Shown: positions 43,956 to 52,806, numbered from the stretch's first letter. The stretch is DNA of 64,000 bases from Cupriavidus necator A5-1 (GCF_000744095.1 NZ_JQLI01000001.1:4092001-4156000), one strand, 5' to 3'. A program made the numbers and translations. The notes: generated by a model from the sequence alone, not told the origin.

Positions 43956-44663
43956 ATGGCCGCCACCCTCAAGCGCCAAGAAGAGCACAAGAGGCGCCCT
44001 ACCCGCGCCGTGCACACCGCCAGCCAGGCTGCAGAAGCGGCGCCGGCGCTGCGCCCTCCTCGCCAGCTACGCAGTGAGGAAACCCTTGCCAAAATGATCC
44101 TGGCCGGACGGGACCTGATCCAGCAGCACGCGAATTTCGATCTGGTCCTGATCAGCGATGTCATCCGCACCGCAGGCACCTCTACCGGAGCGTTCTATGG
44201 CCGCTTCAAGGACAAGGACGCCTTCATTGCGTCGGTCCTCGAGGCCGCCTTTGTGGAAATGGAGGCCGAGGCGGACAAGACCATCCGGGACGACGAGGCC
44301 TGGGCGCAAGGCACGGCATCGGAGTTCGCCGCCCTCATCGTCCGGTACTACGTCGACATGTGCCGACGGAACCAGGGCATGTTCAAGGCCGTGCTGCGCC
44401 ACTTCGGCGCGCTCGACCCGGACGCCAACCCGATGCGCCGGCTGAATCGCAACATCCAGAGCGTGGTCGCGCCGGCCCTCGCGCAGAAGATGAAGTCCCA
44501 GGGCCAGGACGCTTCCGAGACAGAAGTCCGGATCGCCATGCAGATGGTGGTGGGCACGCTTACCCTGACCCTGCTGACCGACCCGGGGCCTTTACGTTTT
44601 GACGGGGATCTGATCGAGGCCAAGCTCACGGCGATGATGCAGCGGTTTTTGCTGTTGCCTTGA
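43956..44663 (+). CDS. TetR/AcrR-family regulator of the P450 operon
   Basis: This 235-residue protein has a basic N-terminal tail and a TetR helix-turn-helix region, LVLISDVIRTAGTSTGAFYGRFKDKDAFIASVL. The C-terminal part is helical and should bind an effector. It is divergent from the P450 operon, with a perfect palindrome in the shared 237-base gap, so it is very likely its repressor. The ligand would plausibly be a pathway substrate or acyl-CoA. ATG 43956 was preferred to the upstream ATG 43920. Confidence 0.88.
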   Translation: MAATLKRQEEHKRRPTRAVHTASQAAEAAPALRPPRQLRSEETLAKMILAGRDLIQQHANFDLVLISDVIRTAGTSTGAFYGRFKDKDAFIASVLEAAFVEMEAEADKTIRDDEAWAQGTASEFAALIVRYYVDMCRRNQGMFKAVLRHFGALDPDANPMRRLNRNIQSVVAPALAQKMKSQGQDASETEVRIAMQMVVGTLTLTLLTDPGPLRFDGDLIEAKLTAMMQRFLLLP

Positions 44664-44726
44664 TTTCCGCTCGGGACGCGTCGACAAAGCGAAAACGTCG
44701 CGTATTTCCTTAGCTACCGGCGTGGA

Positions 44727-45638
44727 TCATCGGCGACCACTTTGTTTCTTCAACCATGCCACTGCCACCTCGACCATTGGGTGGTAACGGTTGGCATTCC
44801 ACGCCAGCGCTGCTGCCACCACCATGATGCGCTCTTTCAACGGGCGAACGACGACGCTCTCCGGAGCCAACTTGCGCATTGACGAGGGCACTAAGGCCAC
44901 GCCTTGGCCACATCCGACATAAGCGATTTGAGAAGTGATTGTGCGGACCTCATGCAAGACTCGTGGAATGAACCCGTGGGAACGGCAGACTGACGTCAAC
45001 AGATCGAAGTAGACAGGGCTCCGCTCTCGGGACGACATCACTAGCGATTCGGTCGCCAGCGACCGAAGACTCACCCTGGGAAGCGCAGCAAGTGCGTGAT
45101 CTTTAGGTAGTGCCACGGCGAGCCGGTCTTCCGCCAGCGGCATCGTGGCGATGCCATTCCCTACCTCGCCATCGAGGCGAACGAAAGCCAGGTCAAGCTC
45201 CCCTGCCTCCAGGGCCGGAATTGCTTCCACGCTGTCGATTTCTTTGACGAACACGGTCAGGTGCGGGTGCGCTTGCTTGAGCGCTTCAAGCAAAGGGGGC
45301 AGCGTTTCGAGCATAGCCGAGGTCACGGCTCCGATATGCAGGACGCCGGACTGGCCGGAGGCGACCTCGCGGACGACGCGCTCCAATCGCTCGACCTGAC
45401 CGGCGAACTGACGCACGGCCGGCAGGATCGCCGCCCCCGCAGGACTAAGCTGGGTGCCGCGCCGGGATCGCTCGAACAATTGCAGCTTGAGCGCCTGCTC
45501 CAGCACCTTGATTTGCTCGGTGAGTGGGGGCTGCGACATGTTTAGTCGCTGAGCTGCGCGCCCGAAGTGCTGCTCTTCGGCAACTGCCAGGAACATCCAC
45601 AGTTGCCGTATCAGCCGAAAGTCGATCGTATTGTTCAT
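44727..45638 (-). CDS. LysR-type regulator
   Basis: This 303-residue protein has the LysR helix-turn-helix LWMFLAVAEEQHFGRAAQRLNMSQPPLTEQIKVLEQALKLQLF and an effector domain starting SGVLHIGAVTSAM. The HFGRAA and SQPPLT signature is of the CatR/BenM-like subgroup, whose members respond to aromatic or carboxylic acids. It is divergent from the RraA-paralogue cluster with a 183-base, AT-rich gap and is the likely activator of that cluster. The effector is not known. Confidence 0.9.
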   Translation of the reverse strand: MNNTIDFRLIRQLWMFLAVAEEQHFGRAAQRLNMSQPPLTEQIKVLEQALKLQLFERSRRGTQLSPAGAAILPAVRQFAGQVERLERVVREVASGQSGVLHIGAVTSAMLETLPPLLEALKQAHPHLTVFVKEIDSVEAIPALEAGELDLAFVRLDGEVGNGIATMPLAEDRLAVALPKDHALAALPRVSLRSLATESLVMSSRERSPVYFDLLTSVCRSHGFIPRVLHEVRTITSQIAYVGCGQGVALVPSSMRKLAPESVVVRPLKERIMVVAAALAWNANRYHPMVEVAVAWLKKQSGRR

Positions 45639-45821
45639 TTGTGTTACGCAACAGTCTTGCGCAGGCTCCAGGCTCGGTATCTGAAAGAGGCGATGCCTCC
45701 GGCGCGCGCCAACCTCATCTGTCCTGTTCCGAAAATCGTATCACAGAGATATTTAGTTCAGAATTTACATATTAGCAAGTCGATCCGATTATGCCTGGGT
45801 ACCTTCATGAGACCCAGTGCA

Positions 45822-46481
45822 ATGACCCAGCTCTCGCTACTCGACCGCCTTGCATCGCTCGACACGAACACCGTCTCCGATGCGCTTGATTTTCTTGGAA
45901 TCTCTGGCGCGACTTATGGGCTTCGTCCTCTTTGGGACTGCCCAAAGATCGTCGGACGCGCCAGCACTATCCAGCTCGGCCCGAAGGCCGATGCGAATCC
46001 CACGGTACATCTCATCTCGCCGGTTATCGACGCGGTAACCACGGATGACCGCGTGCTGGTGATCGCCGGAGGCGTGGATGGCATCTCCTGTTGGGGCGAC
46101 ATCCTGGCCAACGCAGCGCGGGTCAAGCAGGTGCGCGGCTCCGTCATTGACGGCTTGAGCCGGGACATCGAGGGCAGCGAGACCATTGGCTACCCGGTCT
46201 ATGGGCGCGGCGTGACCATGATCAGCGCACGCAACCGGGTGATTCAGATTGACTCGGGCAAGCCTGTTCAGATGGCTGGTGTGACCGTCCATGAAGACGA
46301 TTACGTGATCGCGGACCGCTGCGGCACGGTGTTCGTTCCCGCTTCGCGCATCGAAGAAGTGCTTGACCTGAGCGAGCGCATCGCCAAGCGACAAGACGGC
46401 ATGGTGGCTGCTGTCTGCGCTGGCCGCTCGGTGGCTGAGGTCATGCACGACAAGGAATTCGAGGCCATCCGCGCCGAGTAA
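45822..46481 (+). CDS. RraA-family aldolase/decarboxylase, copy 1
   Basis: This 219-residue protein belongs to the RraA-like family, which includes 4-hydroxy-4-methyl-2-oxoglutarate (HMG) aldolase, 4-carboxy-4-hydroxy-2-oxoadipate (CHA) aldolase and oxaloacetate decarboxylases. The aspartate-to-Arg-Asp spacing of the catalytic class is present: the Asp in CWGD is followed after 20 residues by RD (LSRD). The C-terminal DRCGTVFVP segment is also typical. Such enzymes need a divalent metal and release pyruvate. Start may be ATG 45822 or 45807. It is the first of three adjacent paralogues followed by a PLP dehydratase gene. Confidence 0.85.
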   Translation: MTQLSLLDRLASLDTNTVSDALDFLGISGATYGLRPLWDCPKIVGRASTIQLGPKADANPTVHLISPVIDAVTTDDRVLVIAGGVDGISCWGDILANAARVKQVRGSVIDGLSRDIEGSETIGYPVYGRGVTMISARNRVIQIDSGKPVQMAGVTVHEDDYVIADRCGTVFVPASRIEEVLDLSERIAKRQDGMVAAVCAGRSVAEVMHDKEFEAIRAE

Positions 46482-46502
46482 CCATTTTTTCCTGGAACTC
46501 CC

Positions 46503-47183
46503 ATGACGAATCCCCTCAAAGCCGGTGCCGAAGACCGGGAACTGGTCGCGCTCTTCGCCAGCCTGGACACGCCTGGCGTCTCGGACGCCATGGACAAGCT
46601 GGGCCTGCACGGTCAAGCCCTCGGCATCATGCCGCTGGCCGACTACACCAAGGTTGTCGTAGGCCCGGCGTTCACCGTCAAGTACGTGCCGGCCAGCGTG
46701 CCGCCAGGCACCGTCGGAGACTTTATCGACGACGTAGCGGAAGGCGATGTAGTCGTGATCGACAACGACGGCCGCACAGATTGCACCGTCTGGGGCGACA
46801 TCATGACCCAGTACGCAGGGCTGCGCGGCATTGCGGGCACGGTAATCGACGGCGTCTGCCGTGATGTGAGCAAGGCGCTGGGCGACAACTACCCGCTGTT
46901 CACGGCAGGCCGCTTCATGCGTACCGGCAAGGACCGCGTGCAGGTCGAATCGGTAAACACCACGGTGGGAATTGGCACCGTGCGTGTGGCTTCGCGCGAC
47001 ATCGTAGTGGCGGACGCCAATGGCGTCGTCATCGTGCCGCGCGGCCGTGCACGCGACGTAGCCGAGACGGCCCGCAAGATTGAAGACACCGAATCACGCA
47101 TTCGTGAACAACTGGCACAGGGCAAGACGTTGGGCGAGGCCCGAGCGGCGCTGGGCTACCACACACTGCAAAGGAAAGCCTGA
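46503..47183 (+). CDS. RraA-family aldolase/decarboxylase, copy 2
   Basis: This 226-residue protein is the second RraA-like paralogue. It has the same catalytic spacing, with Asp in VWGD and RD in GVCRD 20 residues later, and the segment ANGVVIVPRGRA near the end. It starts 21 bases after copy 1 and its stop shares one base with the start of copy 3 (TGATG), so the second and third copies are translationally coupled. The three copies share the fold but are clearly diverged, so they are not a recent duplication and may form a hetero-oligomer or act on different intermediates. Confidence 0.85.
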   Translation: MTNPLKAGAEDRELVALFASLDTPGVSDAMDKLGLHGQALGIMPLADYTKVVVGPAFTVKYVPASVPPGTVGDFIDDVAEGDVVVIDNDGRTDCTVWGDIMTQYAGLRGIAGTVIDGVCRDVSKALGDNYPLFTAGRFMRTGKDRVQVESVNTTVGIGTVRVASRDIVVADANGVVIVPRGRARDVAETARKIEDTESRIREQLAQGKTLGEARAALGYHTLQRKA

Positions 47184-47827
47184 TGTCTACGATCAAGAGC
47201 TATGAAGCAGCAACGCTGGAGCAGGCACGCCAGTTAGGCACCTCCACGCTGTACGAGGCCTCTGGCCTGACCACCAGTTCGGTCGATCCGGCCATCCGCA
47301 CGGTATGGCCAGGCGCTTCGATCGCCGGCCCTGCCTATCCGCTGGAGTGCTCTCCCGGCGACAACCTGTCCATCCACATCGCCATGGAAAAGGTGCCGCG
47401 CGGCAGCGTGCTCGTTGTCTCGACCGGCGGCTTCGTTTCGGGCTACTGGGGCGAGGTGCTGACCGTGGCCGCCGAAGCGGCCGGAGTGATCGGTCTGGTC
47501 ATCGACGGCGGCGTGCGGGACATTGCAGCCCTTACGGCGCGACACTTTCCCGTGTTCACCCGCGGCATCTCCATGCGCGGCACAATCAAGGCCAACTCGC
47601 CCTCGGTCGGGCAGCCGATCAGCTTTACGGGTACACCCGTGGCGGCCGGCGATCTCGTGGTGGCAGATGATGATGGCGTGCTGGTAATTCCAGCGGCCCA
47701 TGTCGAACACACGCTGACTCAAGGGCAGTCCCGCGCCGATAAGGAAGCAAAGATGATGGACGCCTTGCGCGAAGGCCGCAGCACGCTGGAGCTGATGGGT
47801 CTTGCGAGCTGGAGGGACGGGCAATGA
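47183..47827 (+). CDS. RraA-family aldolase/decarboxylase, copy 3
   Basis: This 214-residue protein is the third RraA-like paralogue. The motif position that is Asp in the first two copies is Glu here (YWGE), while RD in GGVRD is kept 20 residues later. The segment ADDDGVLVIP is typical of the family. The Glu version is common among HMG/CHA aldolase relatives, so this copy may differ in metal binding or reaction from the other two. It is followed by the PLP dehydratase after 106 bases. Confidence 0.85.
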   Translation: MSTIKSYEAATLEQARQLGTSTLYEASGLTTSSVDPAIRTVWPGASIAGPAYPLECSPGDNLSIHIAMEKVPRGSVLVVSTGGFVSGYWGEVLTVAAEAAGVIGLVIDGGVRDIAALTARHFPVFTRGISMRGTIKANSPSVGQPISFTGTPVAAGDLVVADDDGVLVIPAAHVEHTLTQGQSRADKEAKMMDALREGRSTLELMGLASWRDGQ

Positions 47828-47933
47828 CCGCACCGGCCTGCGGGTTGAACCGTTTCCTGTCAGCGACCCGCCCCTCGGCTACCTGCAAGATCATGGACCG
47901 CGTGGTATCGGCCTCGCAATTGACGAGGCGGAT

Positions 47934-48911
47934 ATGAGTGAGTTCAACATCAACTCCATCAGGCAAGCCGCGTCTCGCTTGCAGGGGCGAGTGGTGCGCA
48001 CGCCCCTGCTGGAGTCCCCAATGCTCAGCGAGCGCGCAAGCTGCCGTCTGTTCGTCAAGGCGGAAGCGCTGCAACTGACGGGCTCCTTCAAGATCCGCGG
48101 CGCGCTCAACATGATCCTGTCGATGGACCAGACCGCGAGACGCGCAGGCATCGTTGCATTCTCGGCGGGCAACCACGGCCAGGGTGTTGCCGCCGCTGCT
48201 CGCGCAGTCAACTGTCCGGCTGTGATTGTGATGCCCAACACAGCCCCGCGCATCAAAGTGGACAACTGCCGTTGGTGGGGTGCGGAAGTGGTCGCCTACG
48301 ACCCCCAAACGGAAGACCGTGTCGAAGTCGCGCAGCGTGTCGCCCGGTTACGTGGAATGACCGTTGTTCCTCCATTCGATGACTACGACATCATGGCCGG
48401 GCAGGGCACGTGTGGGCTGGAGATCGTCGAACAATTGAACGATCTGCATGTCACGCCCGACGCGATCGTTATCAACTGCAGCGGCGGCGGGCTGGCCTCC
48501 GGCGTTTCCGAAGCCGTCAAGGATACTTTCCCTGACGCCAGAATCTTGATCGCGGAAGTGCTCGGCTACGAGAAGGTCGCGCGCTCGCTGGCCACTGGCA
48601 CACCGCAGAGCAATCCTTCGGTTCCGAAGACGATTCTCGATGGCATCGCCGGTCCGGCGGCCGGGGCGAAAACTGTCGCGGTGCTGCGTCGACATGAGGC
48701 CAAGGGATTGGGCGTTAGCGATGACGACGGACTGGCTGGCGTTGCCGCCGCATTCAGGATGCTCAAGCTCGTAGTCGAACCGGGCGGTGCCGCTGCACTA
48801 GGCGCCGTACTAGCCGGGAAGGCCGATGTCGCGGGAAAGGACGTGGTGGTCATCGCCTCCGGCGGAAATGTCGATCCCTCGGTCTTCTCGCTGGCACTGG
48901 AACGGTGCTGA
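47934..48911 (+). CDS. PLP-dependent threonine/serine dehydratase-like enzyme
   Basis: This 325-residue fold-type II PLP enzyme has the Schiff-base Lys53 in LTGSFKIRGALN, the phosphate-binding glycine loop NCSGGGLASGV, and the asparagine motif FSAGNHGQGVA. It is the size of catabolic threonine, serine or hydroxyaspartate dehydratases and lacks a regulatory ACT domain. Members remove water and ammonia from a beta-hydroxy amino acid to give a 2-oxo acid through an enamine. ATG 47934 follows a GAGG; an earlier frame overlaps copy 3. The neighbouring RidA gene fits the release of a reactive enamine. Confidence 0.9.
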   Translation: MSEFNINSIRQAASRLQGRVVRTPLLESPMLSERASCRLFVKAEALQLTGSFKIRGALNMILSMDQTARRAGIVAFSAGNHGQGVAAAARAVNCPAVIVMPNTAPRIKVDNCRWWGAEVVAYDPQTEDRVEVAQRVARLRGMTVVPPFDDYDIMAGQGTCGLEIVEQLNDLHVTPDAIVINCSGGGLASGVSEAVKDTFPDARILIAEVLGYEKVARSLATGTPQSNPSVPKTILDGIAGPAAGAKTVAVLRRHEAKGLGVSDDDGLAGVAAAFRMLKLVVEPGGAAALGAVLAGKADVAGKDVVVIASGGNVDPSVFSLALERC

Positions 48912-48963
48912 AACACCCAGTCGCAACGTTCGATGCAGACATTCTCAAACTACTCACACCATC

Positions 48964-49425
48964 ATGAATCCTGAACAACGACTCCAGGTCGCCGGCCTGT
49001 CGCTGCCTGCTGCGTATTCACCGTCAGGCAACTACCTTCCCTTCCGGCGCGCCGGGCAGCTTCTCTTCGTTTCCGGGCATGGGCCGCGGCTCGATGACGG
49101 CAGCTACGTAGCCGGGCAGCTCACCACGCCTGACGATGTCCAGGCTGGCTACGCCGCTGCCCGACTCGCGACGCTCAACATGCTGGCCGCCGTCAAGCTG
49201 GCGGTGGGCGACCTTGCCAAGGTGGACGCCGTGTTGAAAGTCCTTGGTCTTGTCAACTCCAACGCGGATTTCAAGCAGCATCCGAAGGTGATCGATGGCT
49301 GTTCGGACACGCTCGTCGCGGCATTTGGAGACGCCGGTCAACACGCCCGCTCCGCCGTGGGGATGGCCTCCCTCCCACACGGAATGATGGTGGAGGTTGA
49401 GGCGGTATTTCTCGTACGGGATTAA
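48964..49425 (+). CDS. RidA/YjgF-family enamine/imine deaminase
   Basis: This 153-residue protein resembles the RidA superfamily, in the longer YjgH/Rid-like branch: AGQLLFVSGHGPRLDDG, DDVQAGYAAARLATLNML, and VLKVLGLVNSNADFKQHPKVIDG. RidA proteins hydrolyse enamine/imine intermediates from PLP dehydratases to 2-oxo acids and ammonia. The usual catalytic Arg near the C-terminus is not obvious (SAVGMASLPHGMMVEVEAVF carries RSAVG, with Arg just before it). It lies 52 bases after the dehydratase stop and so belongs to the same unit. Confidence 0.85.
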   Translation: MNPEQRLQVAGLSLPAAYSPSGNYLPFRRAGQLLFVSGHGPRLDDGSYVAGQLTTPDDVQAGYAAARLATLNMLAAVKLAVGDLAKVDAVLKVLGLVNSNADFKQHPKVIDGCSDTLVAAFGDAGQHARSAVGMASLPHGMMVEVEAVFLVRD

Positions 49426-49469
49426 AAGGAGGAACGCCTGAACCACCACGAGCCTGCTCACCCACTGCA

Positions 49470-49494
49470 GGGGGTGTCTGAGGAGGACACCTCC
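49470..49494 (+). other. Hairpin in leader of importer genes
   Basis: An inverted repeat of about nine pairs, with core GGTGTC (49473-49478) and GACACC (49486-49491), lies in the 151-base gap between the RidA and binding-protein genes. There is no T tract, so it is not a standard terminator. It could stabilise or punctuate the mRNA, giving separate expression of the importer. Confidence 0.35.
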
Positions 49495-49576
49495 ACCGAA
49501 TCGAGGCGCGACCGATCTCTCCGTCGCAGCCGGATAGATGCATTCAACGGATACATTTTCTCGGAGACATTCGGAA

Positions 49577-50479
49577 ATGACGAAACATATCCTTGCTCTC
49601 TCGGTGGCTTTGCTGGCCACGGGAGTCGCCTGCGCGCAGAGCAACGACACGCTTGCCAGGATCAAGGCAGCGGGCAGCATTACCCAAGGCGTGCGTGAGG
49701 CTTCGGGTGCCCTGGCCTATACCCTGGGTAACGGTGTCTATACCGGCTTTCACTACGACGTCTGCACCAACATCATCCGCGATATCCAGAAGCAGCTTGG
49801 TCTGGCGCGCCTGGAAACCAATTACGTTCCCGTGACTTCGGCCAACCGGATACCTCTTGTGAAGAACGGTACCGTCGACATCGAGTGCGGTTCCACCTCC
49901 AACACCCAGGCCCGTCAGAAAGAAGTGGCTTTCGCCAATACCCTCTATGTCGAGGAGGTGCGTATGGCCGTCAAAGCCGACTCTGGTATCAACTCACTGG
50001 CTGACCTGAACGGCAAGACCGTCACCACCACCACCGGTACAACGGCGCTGCAGGTGGTGCGCCAGAACAAGCGCGCGAAGAACATCGACTTTCGTGAAAT
50101 CAGCGGCAAGGATCACTCCGATAGCTTCCTGCTGCTCGAAACCGGCCGCGCCGATGCCTTTGTATTGGACAGTCAGGTTCTGGCCGGCAGTATTGCCATG
50201 GCGAGAAGCCCCAAGAGCTTCAAGATCGTCGGCGAGCCCCTGTCGGTGGAACCGATTGCCATCATGATCCGCAAGGACGATCCCGCCTTCAGGAAGGCGG
50301 TCAACGACAGCATCGCCCGCCAGGTCAAGGACGGCACGGTGGCCAAGCTCTATGACAGGTGGTTCATGCGGGCCATCCCTCCGTCCAACACCGCGCTCAA
50401 TCTACCGGCCTCCGCCGCCACCCGGGCCGCCTGGGAAAACCTCAACGACAAGCCCGCCGAGGCCTACAAGGCCGACTGA
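49577..50479 (+). CDS. gltI: Glutamate/aspartate-type ABC substrate-binding protein
   Basis: This 300-residue periplasmic binding protein is of the GltI family: signal peptide ending GVACAQ, then RIKAAGSITQGVREASGALAY, VTSANRIPLVKNGTVDIECGSTSNT, and TVTTTTGTTALQVVRQ. The family binds L-glutamate and L-aspartate and near analogues. It starts an importer set of one binding protein, two permeases and one ATPase. Its location after the dehydratase and RidA genes suggests that the ligand is a related acidic hydroxy-amino acid; this is inference. The Cys in the signal region is not in a lipobox context. Confidence 0.9.
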   Translation: MTKHILALSVALLATGVACAQSNDTLARIKAAGSITQGVREASGALAYTLGNGVYTGFHYDVCTNIIRDIQKQLGLARLETNYVPVTSANRIPLVKNGTVDIECGSTSNTQARQKEVAFANTLYVEEVRMAVKADSGINSLADLNGKTVTTTTGTTALQVVRQNKRAKNIDFREISGKDHSDSFLLLETGRADAFVLDSQVLAGSIAMARSPKSFKIVGEPLSVEPIAIMIRKDDPAFRKAVNDSIARQVKDGTVAKLYDRWFMRAIPPSNTALNLPASAATRAAWENLNDKPAEAYKAD

Positions 50480-50640
50480 CCAGGCTCGCGGTGCCAATGC
50501 GCATCCGGCTGGCCTGAATTCTTGTACGAAGGAAGCCCCGCACACCCGCTTGTCCAGGCTGGTGTGGTTGTGCACGCGTTGCCGCGACACCGTGCCCCCT
50601 CGCGGGCACGCCACATACACAAAGAGATTAGGAGCGTCCT

Positions 50641-51366
50641 ATGGGAATCGATTGGGACTGGCAAGTCTTTCTTCAGGATCCCGGCACCTTTCCCTCGTAC
50701 TGGCAATGGATGATGTCAGCCTGGGGATGGTCGGCGTCCGTCGCTGTGCTGGCGTTGATCATCGCCTTCATCCTGGGGTCGGTCATCGGCATCTTGCGCA
50801 CACTGCCCGACAGCCCCGTGCTGTCAACCTTCGGTGCCGGCTGGGTGGAACTTTTTCGCAACATTCCTCTGCTGGTGCAGGTCTTCCTCTGGTACCACGT
50901 CATTCCGGTAATCGTGCCCGCGATGAAGGGTTTCGACAACTTCGTGCTGGTGGTCATCGCCCTGGGCGTGTACACCTCGGTGCGGATCGCCGAGCAGGTG
51001 CGCTCAGGCATCCAGTCGCTGCCGCGCGGCCAGCGCTACGCGGGCATGGCACTGGGCTTCACCACGCTGCAGTACTACCGCTACGTGCTGCTGCCGATGG
51101 CCTACCGCATCGTCATTCCACCGCTGACCAGCGAAGCCATGAACGTATTCAAGAACTCGTCGGTGGCTTTCGCTGTGTCGGTAACGGAGTTGACCTGGTT
51201 TGCCATGCAGGCGGGCGAGGAAACATCGCGCCCCATCGAAATCTATGCGGCGGTGACGGTGCTCTACATCATCTCCGCCTTGACCATCAACCGGATCATG
51301 GCCTTTATCGAAAAGCGTTCGCGCGTTCCAGGCCTTATTGCCCTGGCAGGCAGTGGGGGGCATTAA
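50641..51366 (+). CDS. gltJ: GltJ-type ABC permease
   Basis: This 241-residue inner-membrane permease has the polar amino acid transporter motif GWVELFRNIPLLVQVFLWYHVIP and a coupling loop GQRYAGMALGFTTLQYYRYVLLPMAYR. Several hydrophobic segments are visible. It follows the binding protein gene by 161 bases and precedes the second permease by three bases. The pair of different permeases is typical of GltIJKL importers. Confidence 0.92.
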   Translation: MGIDWDWQVFLQDPGTFPSYWQWMMSAWGWSASVAVLALIIAFILGSVIGILRTLPDSPVLSTFGAGWVELFRNIPLLVQVFLWYHVIPVIVPAMKGFDNFVLVVIALGVYTSVRIAEQVRSGIQSLPRGQRYAGMALGFTTLQYYRYVLLPMAYRIVIPPLTSEAMNVFKNSSVAFAVSVTELTWFAMQAGEETSRPIEIYAAVTVLYIISALTINRIMAFIEKRSRVPGLIALAGSGGH

Positions 51367-51369
51367 GCG

Positions 51370-52035
51370 ATGGAACTCGATCTTTCCTTCTACAACTGGG
51401 GGATCATCAGCAACTACATCCTCAAGGGGTTGTTCTTCAGTGTGATCCTGACGGTAGTCGCCACGGCCGGCGGCATTCTGTTCGGCACCGTGCTGGCCCT
51501 CATGCGCCTGTCGGGTTGGAACGTCATGACGATCCCAGCGACCTTCTATGTCAACGGCATGCGTAGTATCCCGCTGGTCATGGTGCTGCTCTGGTTCTTC
51601 CTGCTGGTGCCCCTGCTGATTGGCCGGCCCATTGGCGCAGAAGTGGCGGCGGTCATCACCTTCGTCGCCTTCGAGGCCGCGTACTTCAGCGAGATCATGC
51701 GCGCGGGCATTCAATCCATCCCGCGCGGCCAGGTATCCGCCGGGCACGCGCTAGGCATGACCTACGCCCAAAACATGCGCCTGGTAATCCTGCCGCAGGC
51801 CGTCCGCAACATGCTGCCGGTGCTGCTCACCCAGACCATCATCCTGTTTCAGGACACCTCGCTTGTCTACGCCATCGGTGCCAACGACCTGCTCAAGGGC
51901 TTTGTGGTCGCAGGCACCAACAAGGGCCGTCCGGTGGAAAGCTACCTGCTGGCGACCGTTACCTATTTCGTCGTTTGCTTTGCGCTCTCCTATCTGGTCA
52001 AGCGCCTGCATCGGAAAATTGCCATTATCCGCTGA
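51370..52035 (+). CDS. gltK: GltK-type ABC permease
   Basis: This 221-residue permease is the second membrane subunit. Motifs are NGMRSIPLVMVLLWFFLLVPL, the coupling loop SAGHALGMTYAQNMRLVILPQAVRN, and several membrane helices. It starts three bases after the first permease stop and ends 21 bases before the ATPase gene, so the three are clearly one operon. Confidence 0.92.
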   Translation: MELDLSFYNWGIISNYILKGLFFSVILTVVATAGGILFGTVLALMRLSGWNVMTIPATFYVNGMRSIPLVMVLLWFFLLVPLLIGRPIGAEVAAVITFVAFEAAYFSEIMRAGIQSIPRGQVSAGHALGMTYAQNMRLVILPQAVRNMLPVLLTQTIILFQDTSLVYAIGANDLLKGFVVAGTNKGRPVESYLLATVTYFVVCFALSYLVKRLHRKIAIIR

Positions 52036-52056
52036 GCGGACATTGAGGACACAGCC

Positions 52057-52806
52057 ATGTCTCAATCCATGATCGAAATCAAGAGCGTCTCCAAGTGGTA
52101 CGGCTCCGCGCAGGTCTTGCATGATTGCTCAGTGAGCGTCAGCAAGGGCGATGTGGTGGTGGTCTGCGGCCCTTCTGGCTCGGGCAAGTCCACCCTCATC
52201 AAGACAGTCAACGCACTCGAGCCCTTCCAGAAGGGCGAAATTACCGTCAACGGCATCGCGCTGCACGATCCCAAGACCAACCTGCCGAAGCTCCGTAGCA
52301 AGGTCGGCATGGTGTTCCAGCACTTCGAACTTTTTCCGCACCTGTCGGTCACAGAGAACTTGACGATTGCGCAGGTCAAGGTGCTGGGACGCAGCCCGGA
52401 AGAGGCCAAGGCACGTGGCCTGAAGATGCTCGACCGCGTAGGCCTGATGGCACACAAGGACAAGTTTCCCGGCCAACTCTCGGGGGGCCAACAGCAGCGT
52501 GTGGCCATCGCGCGCGCGTTGTCCATGGACCCGGTGGTCATGCTGTTCGACGAGCCGACCTCGGCGCTCGATCCGGAGATGGTGGGCGAGGTGCTTGACG
52601 CGATGGTGAAACTGGCCAACGAGGGCATGACCATGATGGTCGTCACCCACGAGATGGGCTTCGCCCGCAAGGTTAGCAACCGCGTGGTTTTCATCGACGT
52701 TGGCGGCCACATCCTGGAGGACTGCAGCAAAGAAGAGTTCTTCGGCGACCCCGGGTCGCGCAAGCCGAGGACCAAGGATTTCCTGGACAAGATCCTGCAG
52801 CACTAA
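52057..52806 (+). CDS. gltL: GltL-type ABC transporter ATPase
   Basis: This 249-residue ATPase has Walker A GPSGSGKST, Q-loop MVFQHFELFPHL, signature LSGGQQQRVAIARAL, Walker B VMLFDEPTSALDPEM, and the switch histidine VTHEMGFA. It closely resembles ATPases of polar amino acid importers. It completes the GltIJKL set; no gene for further processing lies immediately downstream. Confidence 0.94.
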   Translation: MSQSMIEIKSVSKWYGSAQVLHDCSVSVSKGDVVVVCGPSGSGKSTLIKTVNALEPFQKGEITVNGIALHDPKTNLPKLRSKVGMVFQHFELFPHLSVTENLTIAQVKVLGRSPEEAKARGLKMLDRVGLMAHKDKFPGQLSGGQQQRVAIARALSMDPVVMLFDEPTSALDPEMVGEVLDAMVKLANEGMTMMVVTHEMGFARKVSNRVVFIDVGGHILEDCSKEEFFGDPGSRKPRTKDFLDKILQH

